Below are positions 1 to 4,703 of a DNA stretch of 5,631 nt, piece by piece (position 1 is the first letter of the stretch; every line of letters begins with the position of its first letter). Source of the DNA: Acidobacteriota bacterium. Its GTDB lineage: Bacteria > Acidobacteriota > Vicinamibacteria > Vicinamibacterales > UBA8438. The notes under the pieces were generated by a model. It did not search any database. It was given only the letters and a program-made list of their open reading frames with translations, and was not told where the DNA came from. The stretch is taken from the NCBI GenBank assembly GCA_003533545.1, contig DQEK01000237.1, positions 2,206-7,836 on the forward strand, read 5' to 3'. Position numbers and translations under genes: made by a program.

Positions 1-432
1 ACTCGCGGTACGGGCATCATGAACCACCTGTTTGATGGGTGGGAGCCGTGGCACGGGCCTATCGCGGCCCGCCCGACGGGCGCGCTGGTTGCCGATCGGG
101 TAGGGAAGTCGACCGCGTATGCGATCTACAACTTGCAGGAGCGCGGGGAGATCTTCATTGGTACGGGTACACAGGTCTACGAAGGCATGATCGTCGGCGA
201 GAACGCTCGTCCCGCGGACATGGACGTCAATGTTACGAAAGAAAAGAAACTTACCAACATGCGTGCGGCGACCGCCGACGACGCATTGCGCCTAGTGCCT
301 CCGCGCTTGCTCAACTTGGAGCAGTCGATCGAGTTCATCAACGACGACGAACTGGTTGAGGTGACTCCGGGCAACATTCGTCTTCGCAAACGCATCCTTG
401 CTGCGAACCAGCGCCCGAAGAAGGAGGGCTAG
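1..432 (+). CDS. typA: TypA/BipA ribosome-associated GTPase, C-terminal part (5' truncated)
   Basis: The reading frame is open from base 1, so the gene begins before the window; 143 residues and the TAG stop (430-432) are present. TypA/BipA is a cytoplasmic translational GTPase related to EF-G that binds the 70S ribosome and supports ribosome assembly and growth under stress or cold. The visible part covers the C-terminal region typical of the family: the TRGTGIMNH stretch at the very start, [24 protein letters not shown], the lysine-rich [12 protein letters not shown] loop, [18 protein letters not shown] and the basic tail [13 protein letters not shown]. These blocks occur in the same order in E. 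coli BipA as I recall it. The GTPase domain lies outside the window. The gene ends 128 bases before the next gene and shows no sign of belonging to its unit. Identification is very secure. Confidence 0.96.
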   Translation, partial: TRGTGIMNHLFDGWEPWHGPIAARPTGALVADRVGKSTAYAIYNLQERGEIFIGTGTQVYEGMIVGENARPADMDVNVTKEKKLTNMRAATADDALRLVPPRLLNLEQSIEFINDDELVEVTPGNIRLRKRILAANQRPKKEG

Positions 433-560
433 CGGGCGACTGTGGTCAGCCAACAACACCCCGCAGAGCGTGCGGAGACAGCGTCGCGTGCGATATCATA
501 CGGGCACTATTTCCATGTGATTTGCTCCCGGTCTGGCAATTGGGTTTCAAGGAGGTTTCC
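433..560 (+). other. Intergenic spacer between typA and the propeller gene
   Basis: This 128-base gap holds a small GC hairpin (CCGCA 461-465, GAGCG loop, TGCGG 471-475) shortly after the typA stop. No T-tract follows it, so it is at best a weak termination aid. TATCAT at 494-499 resembles a -10 box but has no credible -35 partner. I see no convincing promoter, although the strong ribosome binding site downstream suggests the next gene is independently expressed. Confidence 0.4.
549..555 (+). promoter_or_regulatory. Shine-Dalgarno AAGGAGG deciding a GTG start
   Basis: AAGGAGG lies 5 bases before the GTG at 561. It is the strongest ribosome binding site in the window. It fixes the propeller gene start at 561 and rules out the in-frame upstream codon at 522, which would add 13 residues ahead of an otherwise complete signal peptide. 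Confidence 0.9.
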
Positions 561-1622
561 GTGAAACGTCTCATTATCGCCGTGGTCCTCGTGGTTCTCG
601 CCGCGCCTGCATCCGCGCAGGAAATCCCGTATGTTTCGGTGCCGAATTTCTTGAAGTACCCGCCGACGATGAATCTCGGGGAAACGCTAGCAGTGGCGGA
701 GAATTCAAAGGGCCACCTGATTCTGTTGAACCACCCGGGCAGCTCCACCACCGGACCGCTGTTCGGTAACGCCACGACCAATTTGCTGGAGTTCGACGAC
801 CAGGGGAACTTCGTGCGCGAGATCGGCCAGAACGTGTATGGCTTCGGCTACGGGCATTCGGTCCGTTTCGACAATGAGGATAACCTCTGGGTGGTCGATA
901 AGGGCACGAACGCCGTTACCAAAATTAACCCCGCCGGTTATGTCGTGTTGAACCTCGGGCGCCGGCCTGAAGGGTTCGACGAGTATGAGCATGTGCCTGC
1001 TAGCCAGGCGCGTGCCGTGGATGGATATTTCGGCGGACCGACCGATGTTGGGTGGGATCCCGAGGGCAACATCTACGTGAGTGACGGCTATATCAACTCG
1101 CGGGTCGGCAAGATGGACAAGTGGGGCAATTGGCTGGATTCGTGGGGCAGCTATGGTTCTGAGCCCGGACAGTTCCGTTTGCCGCACAACCTGCAGGTGG
1201 ATCGCCAGGGCAACGTGTACGTTGCCGACCGCTCCAACCGGCGAATTCAGAAATACGACAGTGAGGGGAATCTCTTGAAGTCGATCGTCATGGCTGTTCC
1301 CTTTGACAAGAACTACCAACCGGTACTCGGCAATCCGAATCCGAACGCTCCTGACGAGCACGCGCCCTGGACGCTGTGTATTTCTGGTGGTGATACGCAG
1401 TATCTGTTCGCGTCGGACGAGAATCCCGGACGGATTTATAAGATGACGCTCGACGGTGAGATGCTGGGGTGGCTCGGTGAGTCCGGTCGCGGACCTGGGC
1501 AGTTCAACTGGATCCACGGGATTTCCTGCCGTGACGAGAACACGCTGTTCGTGGCGGACATGAATAACTGGCGCGTGCAGAAATTGTTGCTCAATCAAAA
1601 GGCTCGCACGTCGAACGATTAG
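561..1622 (+). CDS. Secreted NHL-repeat beta-propeller, peptidyl-alpha-hydroxyglycine alpha-amidating lyase (PAL)-like
   Basis: This encodes a 353-residue exported protein. Residues 1-19 form a Sec signal peptide (VKR, then a hydrophobic run ending in ASA before Q20). The rest is built of NHL-type propeller blades. The clearest are residues ~158-195 (DVGWDPEGNIYVSDG), ~205-242 (NLQVDRQGNVYVADRSNRRIQKYD) and ~312-345 (LFVADMNNWRVQKL). Each of the three blade groups carries a histidine at an equivalent place: H99 (GHSVRFD), H209 (PHNLQVD) and H319 (IHGISC), exactly 110 residues apart. In animal PAL, which cleaves peptidyl-alpha-hydroxyglycine to peptide amide and glyoxylate, three histidines in PHGL/PHSL/PHDI-like blade contexts bind the catalytic zinc, so the triad supports a PAL-like metal centre. 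The bacterial substrate is unknown, and other NHL proteins are only binding scaffolds. The start is GTG 561. The gene appears monocistronic, with the next plus-strand gene 584 bases on. Fold is secure; enzyme activity is uncertain. Confidence 0.87.
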   Translation: MKRLIIAVVLVVLAAPASAQEIPYVSVPNFLKYPPTMNLGETLAVAENSKGHLILLNHPGSSTTGPLFGNATTNLLEFDDQGNFVREIGQNVYGFGYGHSVRFDNEDNLWVVDKGTNAVTKINPAGYVVLNLGRRPEGFDEYEHVPASQARAVDGYFGGPTDVGWDPEGNIYVSDGYINSRVGKMDKWGNWLDSWGSYGSEPGQFRLPHNLQVDRQGNVYVADRSNRRIQKYDSEGNLLKSIVMAVPFDKNYQPVLGNPNPNAPDEHAPWTLCISGGDTQYLFASDENPGRIYKMTLDGEMLGWLGESGRGPGQFNWIHGISCRDENTLFVADMNNWRVQKLLLNQKARTSND

Positions 1623-1890
1623 TAGACGAACTGCTGCACTAGTCGAAGAAACGTTCGCTGGACCAATGGGCTCCAGGTCGGTGGCCGACAGGCTCGTATT
1701 GCGATTCTTTGTGCCGACGGCCTGGAACGTCCATGACTGAATTCCTAGGGTCGGTGTTCCCAAACCGCCCGCGGCGGTCTGCTAGCGTGAAGATTCGTTT
1801 GCCGACCGCGTAATTCCCAAAAAGCTAGCCAGGACACGGGTTGACCGCCGCGTTGGCTCGACGTTGTCTGCCCGGTTGTGGCCAACATGG

Positions 1891-1918
1891 GTGCATTGCG
1901 CAGAGATGCACTGTTTTT
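1891..1918 (+). terminator. Weak candidate intrinsic terminator ahead of the operon promoter
   Basis: GTGCAT (1891-1896) and ATGCAC (1906-1911) form a 6-bp stem with a 9-base loop, followed within three bases by TTTTT (1914-1918). It could end transcription from the propeller gene before the operon promoter. The stem is short and only half GC, and it lies 270 bases past the stop codon, so confidence is low. Its T-tract adjoins operator copy 1. Confidence 0.3.
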
Positions 1919-1936
1919 GAGATCCAGTCTCATTTT
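1917..1936 (+). promoter_or_regulatory. Operator-like repeat, copy 1 (upstream of -35)
   Basis: This 20-bp sequence is repeated exactly at 1980-1999. Its core at 1918-1932, TGAGATCCAGTCTCA, is a 15-bp imperfect palindrome with perfect 5-bp arms TGAGA/TCTCA and a 5-base centre. It ends two bases before the -35 box; its centre is near -49 relative to the predicted start of transcription. Exact duplication around a promoter plus dyad symmetry indicate a site for a dimeric regulator. Part of the arm pattern (AATGAGA on the minus strand) resembles Fur-family boxes, but the centre does not match. Confidence 0.72.
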
Positions 1937-1938
1937 AA

Positions 1939-1967
1939 TTGACGACCGAACCAGTCGCATATATAGT
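1939..1967 (+). promoter_or_regulatory. Near-consensus sigma-70-type promoter of the flavin/porin operon
   Basis: TTGACG (1939-1944) matches the -35 consensus at 5 of 6 positions. TATAGT (1962-1967) matches the -10 consensus at 5 of 6. They are separated by 17 bases, the optimal spacing. Transcription should start around 1974, giving a leader of about 230 bases before the TTG start at 2207. The promoter sits between two identical operator-like repeats, so a strong intrinsic promoter held down by a repressor is the simplest reading. Confidence 0.78.
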
Positions 1968-1979
1968 GGCGATTCCAAA

Positions 1980-1999
1980 TTGAGATCCAGTCTCATTTT
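1980..1999 (+). promoter_or_regulatory. Operator-like repeat, copy 2 (just after the transcription start)
   Basis: This is identical to copy 1 over 20 bp, with the palindromic core at 1981-1995 and its centre near +14. The distance between copies is exactly 63 bp, six turns at 10.5 bp per turn, so both face the same side of the helix. A protein here would block promoter clearance; two bound dimers could also interact or loop the DNA. Identity stops sharply at both ends, consistent with selection on a binding site and not with a larger duplication. Confidence 0.72.
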
Positions 2000-2050
2000 G
2001 GGTATGTTGTGAACGGCCTGCATCTGCTTGGACGTTGGATTCGAGCGGAC

Positions 2051-2086
2051 AAAAAAGGCCCGCGGGTGCGCTTACACCAGCGGGCC
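2051..2086 (-). terminator. Strong intrinsic terminator on the minus strand
   Basis: GGCCCGC (2057-2063) pairs with GCGGGCC (2080-2086). After one G-A mismatch, GGTG (2065-2068) pairs with CACC (2075-2078) around a 6-base loop. The six A residues at 2051-2056 become a TTTTTT tail right after the stem on the minus strand, a textbook rho-independent terminator. On the plus strand no T-tract follows, so operon transcription should pass, with the hairpin forming in the mRNA leader. No minus-strand gene that would need it is visible. Confidence 0.72.
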
Positions 2087-2206
2087 AGCTGAACGGTCGT
2101 TTGCCGCTTCCTTTGGACCAGGTTGCGAGACGTGTCGACGTGTCCAGCGACCCCATTGTAGGGGTGCTCGTCATGGCGCGCAACCACAACAACGGGGAAC
2201 GACGCC

Positions 2207-3583
2207 TTGGCGGAGAAACGACGACTAATTGCCGATGCAGCTACTGCCATCGCGTTCATGATTCTGCTGATTTTTACAGCGGTCAGTGCGTCGGCGCAGG
2301 AACGACCGGATGATGCGATATCGGAGGCAGAGACAAAGGTTGAGTCGCCAAGTGAGTCGCTCATTGTGCCTGAGGCTGGCGAGCAACAACCGGATACAGC
2401 GGAGTTGCGACGTCGCCTTGACGTGCTCGCTGCGGAAGTGGAACGGATGCGGAGTGCAGAAGACGCCCCCGTGGATGTCGAGCAAGCTCGGAGGCTCGGG
2501 TTAGCTCCGTCGGCGGCGGCCGCCTATGGCCGTGATCGAGGGGTATCGATTGCTGGCTACGGGGAAATGCTGATAGAGAACTATGCAGATCAGAACGAAG
2601 GTGGCGAGGCGACCGGCGCAACAACGAAGTCTGATTTTTTGCGCGCGATTCTTTATGCCGGGTACCGGTTTAATGACAAGTTCCTCTTCAACTCGGAAAT
2701 TGAAGTGGAACACGCAAAAGAAATTTACGTTGAGTTTGCGTATCTCGACTATCAAGCCACTGAAAATTTCGGCGTGCGCGGTGGCATGTTGCTAGCTCCG
2801 ATGGGATTGGTGAACGAGTTCCACGAACCAACGGTGTTCATGGGGGCCGAACGGCCGGTGACCGAGAACAAGATCATTCCGTCAACTTGGCGCGAGAACG
2901 GTGCTGGGATCTATGGGACATCGGATTGGGTTTCATTTCGTGCGTATGTGATGAATGGATTCAATGGGGCCAAGTTTTCATCAGGTGGGGTCCGTGGCGG
3001 CCGGCAAAAGGGTGGGAAGGCGAAAGCGACCAGCATGGCGTTCACGGGGCGGCTAGACATAACACCGACGCCAGGTGTGTTTTTTGGTGCGAGTGTGTAC
3101 AGCGGAGACTCGGGACAGGGCGAGGTCGCTGTGGACGACATTGAATATGGTGTCCGAACGACCATCTTTGACTTACACGGTCAGGCGCAGGTTCGAGGAT
3201 TTGATCTCCGCGGTGTTTTTGCTAGAGCTCAGCTTGGCGATGCGGCGCAGCTGAATACGAAGCTCGGAAAGAGCGGCACGAGTGGCGTCGCCGAGCGCAT
3301 GCAGGGTTCTTACATCCAAGTTGGTTATGACGTGTTGTCGCAGTCAATGTCCGCTGGCGGTGTGGCGCTGACCCCGTATCTTCGTTATGAGGTAGTCGAC
3401 ACACAAGATCAGATGCCGGCCGGCTACGCGCGCAGCCTGTCGACCGATAACACGTACATTACGGCTGGGGTCGAATTGAAGCCGATCCCGAACATCGTGG
3501 TGAAGGTTGATCACGCGTGGGTGAGCAATGACGCCGAAACAGGCGTCAATCAGTTCAATGTCAACATGGGTTACGCGTTCTAG
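2207..3583 (+). CDS. Outer-membrane beta-barrel (porin-like) protein with N-terminal coiled coil
   Basis: This encodes a 458-residue exported protein. Residues 1-30 are a signal peptide (EKRR, hydrophobic stretch, ASA before Q31). An acidic linker (~31-63) leads to a short coiled-coil segment (~64-85, AELRRRLDVLAAEVERM). The motif ARRLGLAPSA then GVSIAGYGEM (112-121) opens the barrel. The rest alternates short hydrophobic and aromatic strands with turns and long loops, including GMLLAPMGLVNEFHEP and PSTWRENGAGIYG, and ends in GYAF with C-terminal phenylalanine, the usual outer-membrane assembly signal. The pattern resembles porins of the phosphate-selective OprO/P-like type, but selectivity cannot be read. 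The start is TTG 2207: it is the first start codon after an in-frame stop at 2159, has GGGGA 8 bases upstream, and alone gives a full signal peptide; ATG 2258 would remove the charged n-region. It is the first gene of the operon, 89 bases before the FMN-binding gene. Barrel assignment is solid, substrate unknown. Confidence 0.83.
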   Translation: MAEKRRLIADAATAIAFMILLIFTAVSASAQERPDDAISEAETKVESPSESLIVPEAGEQQPDTAELRRRLDVLAAEVERMRSAEDAPVDVEQARRLGLAPSAAAAYGRDRGVSIAGYGEMLIENYADQNEGGEATGATTKSDFLRAILYAGYRFNDKFLFNSEIEVEHAKEIYVEFAYLDYQATENFGVRGGMLLAPMGLVNEFHEPTVFMGAERPVTENKIIPSTWRENGAGIYGTSDWVSFRAYVMNGFNGAKFSSGGVRGGRQKGGKAKATSMAFTGRLDITPTPGVFFGASVYSGDSGQGEVAVDDIEYGVRTTIFDLHGQAQVRGFDLRGVFARAQLGDAAQLNTKLGKSGTSGVAERMQGSYIQVGYDVLSQSMSAGGVALTPYLRYEVVDTQDQMPAGYARSLSTDNTYITAGVELKPIPNIVVKVDHAWVSNDAETGVNQFNVNMGYAF

Positions 3584-3656
3584 GTTATGACGGGCTCGCA
3601 AAGGGGTTCGAATTGTTCGTTCGCCACGACTCGCTCTCCGCGGGAGGCGTGGCATC

Positions 3657-3662
3657 GGGAGG
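3657..3662 (+). promoter_or_regulatory. Shine-Dalgarno GGGAGG for the FMN-binding protein
   Basis: GGGAGG lies 10 bases before ATG 3673 and supports that start over TTG 3613, which would put 20 polar residues before the signal peptide. A second GGGAGG at 3642-3647 is too close to the in-frame GTG at 3649 to serve it. Confidence 0.65.
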
Positions 3663-3672
3663 CTCTGAGCGC

Positions 3673-4227
3673 ATGGTGATGCGTCGAGTTCTTACTGTGG
3701 TGGCCCTGCTGTGGTTACTCGCCCCTAGGGTCGCTCTGGCTCAGGGAGGAAGCATCTCCCGGGAAGAGGCGTTGTCCGGTGTTTTTCCGGGGGCGGTCAT
3801 TAAAGCTGAACAGGTGTTTTTGACAAAGGAGCAGATGTCCAGAATCGGTGAGCTTGCTCGGGTAGATGTGGAGAGTGGTTTGATCGCCCGTTACGTGGCG
3901 ACGAAGGGGGACGAAGTTGAGGGACGGGCGTATGTGGACACTCATATTGTGCGGACCAAACGAGAGAGCTTGCTGATTTCGCTGACTGCCGACGGGGCGG
4001 TTAAGCGGATCGATGTTACGGCGTTCCTTGAGCCGTCCGAGTATCGGGCTAATGGGCGCTGGTTGCGACAGTACGACAACAGGCATCTTGATGACGATTT
4101 GCAGGTTCGACGGGCAATCCGGTCGATTGCCGGCGCTACTTTGACTGGAAGTGCGACGAATGCGGCGGTGCGACGGGTTCTTGCCACCGACCAGGTCCTC
4201 GAGGGCGGGGGAGGGGCGACGCCATGA
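3673..4227 (+). CDS. Periplasmic FMN-binding-domain protein (predicted covalent flavoprotein)
   Basis: This encodes a 184-residue protein. Residues 1-23 form a signal peptide (MVMRR, hydrophobic core, ALA before Q24). The mature part follows the FMN-binding domain family related to NqrC/RnfG: EALSGVFPGA (32-41), VFLTKEQ (48-54), GRAYVDTHIVR (84-94), the DGAVKRIDVTAFLEPSEY block (107-124), RWLRQYD (129-135), and AGATLTGSATNAAVRRVLA (153-171). In this family ApbE links FMN through phosphate to the last Thr of a Dxx(S/T)GAT motif, here T156. The copy reads R150-S-I-A-G-A-T156, so the Asp and the Ser/Thr are both replaced while GAT is kept. The protein presumably carries electrons in the periplasm between the membrane cytochrome-like protein encoded next and an unknown acceptor. 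Its stop overlaps the next start (ATGA at 4224-4227), and apbE lies two genes on, which supports flavinylation. Family is secure, partner inferred. Confidence 0.9.
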   Translation: MVMRRVLTVVALLWLLAPRVALAQGGSISREEALSGVFPGAVIKAEQVFLTKEQMSRIGELARVDVESGLIARYVATKGDEVEGRAYVDTHIVRTKRESLLISLTADGAVKRIDVTAFLEPSEYRANGRWLRQYDNRHLDDDLQVRRAIRSIAGATLTGSATNAAVRRVLATDQVLEGGGGATP

Positions 4228-4703
4228 GCATGCAATGGTGGGAGCGATGGGCCTTCAACGGGTTCCATGCCCTCGTGGCGGTTACTGGATTTGTTTATCT
4301 CTACATGAAGTATGCCATGGTGACTCTCGACCCGTTCGCGGTTGTTAACCATCCGTGGCAATCGATGACGCTCTCTCTACACCTACTGGCCGCGCCCGTG
4401 TTCGTTGCGTTTTTCGGCATGCTGTTCCGGTCCCATACCCTGCGGAAACTCGCCTCACCGCAAGCGGGAAATCGACGTTCAGGCTGGATGTCGCTCGTCA
4501 GTTTTTCGGCGATGGCGTTGTCCGGCTACCTGTTGCAGGTGGTGTCCAATCCGTCCTGGCTGACGGCCGTCGTCTGGGCGCACGTGTTGACCAGTGTCAT
4601 TTTCGTGGCCGGCTATAGCCTGCACCTGATCATCGGGTGGAGGATGAATCGCGTTTCAACCGGTGTGGACTCGTTGTCGGAAACGGTCCGCGCCTCCTCA
4701 TGA
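4224..4703 (+). CDS. Four-helix inner-membrane protein, putative di-heme b-type cytochrome
   Basis: This encodes a 159-residue integral membrane protein with four hydrophobic helices at about 10-33, 48-68, 88-108 and 113-138. The TM2-TM3 loop (69-86) is rich in Arg/Lys, as is the tail after TM4, so both ends should be cytoplasmic. Four histidines lie in helices: H15 (TM1, cytoplasmic side), H53 (TM2, periplasmic side), H120 and H134 (TM4, 14 residues apart, periplasmic and cytoplasmic sides). They can form two axial pairs, H53-H120 and H15-H134, stacking two b hemes across the membrane as in cytochrome b561-like proteins. It would draw electrons from quinol or a cytoplasmic donor and pass them to the periplasmic flavoprotein. 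Its ATG overlaps the upstream stop and its own stop overlaps apbE (ATGA at 4700-4703), implying coupled translation; GGGGGAGGGG at 4207-4216 can serve as ribosome binding site. I do not recognise a named family; DUF4405-like or PepSY-TM-like relatives are possible. Confidence 0.82.
   Translation: MSMQWWERWAFNGFHALVAVTGFVYLYMKYAMVTLDPFAVVNHPWQSMTLSLHLLAAPVFVAFFGMLFRSHTLRKLASPQAGNRRSGWMSLVSFSAMALSGYLLQVVSNPSWLTAVVWAHVLTSVIFVAGYSLHLIIGWRMNRVSTGVDSLSETVRASS

Larger units (their letters stand above)
1623..2206 (+). other. 584-base non-coding regulatory region
   Basis: No credible gene lies here on either strand; short open frames have no ribosome binding site or family resemblance. The first ~270 bases hold two short GC hairpins without T-tracts: GTCGG/CCGAC at 1677-1689 and ACCGCC/GGCGGT at 1764-1778. 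GCTAGC also appears twice, at 1781-1786 and 1824-1829. From about 1891 come a terminator candidate, operator copy 1, a promoter, operator copy 2 and a long leader with a strong hairpin. Composition turns AT-rich only around the promoter (about 1911-2000). The leader contains a tandem octamer GACGTGTC at 2129-2144 of unknown meaning. Confidence 0.7.

Noticed and set aside
705..1763. Long open frame (352 codons) on the minus strand opposite the propeller gene
   Set aside because: It mirrors the codon periodicity of the plus-strand gene, has no recognisable domain, and the sense strand has a strong ribosome site, signal peptide and clear NHL repeats.
1764..1778. ACCGCC-CGC-GGCGGT hairpin as terminator of the propeller gene
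   Set aside because: The stem is perfect but only 6 bp, and no T-tract follows on either strand, so it cannot be called an intrinsic terminator.
1747..1790. Pieces resembling an FMN riboswitch (AGGGT, TTCCCA, GGCGGT in similar order)
   Set aside because: The later conserved segments of that element (the GCCCGCGA-type block and the second GGTG-AAATCCG block) are absent, and the fragment lies upstream of the predicted promoter, so it would not be in the operon mRNA.
1917..1999. The 20-bp pair as terminal repeats of a small mobile element or a CRISPR remnant
   Set aside because: Only two direct copies exist; the 43 bases between them are a promoter, no target duplication or inverted termini are seen, and no cas or transposase gene is present.
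1745..2023. Minus-strand open frame of 92 codons through the promoter region, with a repeated KMRLDL peptide
   Set aside because: The peptide repeat is just the translation of the two operator copies; there is no ribosome site and no protein-like composition.
2035..2313. Plus-strand open frame with several cysteines and histidines overlapping the porin start
   Set aside because: It overlaps the well-supported signal peptide of the porin in another frame, includes the terminator hairpin sequence, and has no proper ribosome site.
3603..3612. GGTTCGAAT, like a tRNA T-loop, between the porin and FMN-binding genes
   Set aside because: No acceptor stem, anticodon arm or D-arm can be drawn around it; it is a chance match, and no integrase or repeat suggests an attachment site.
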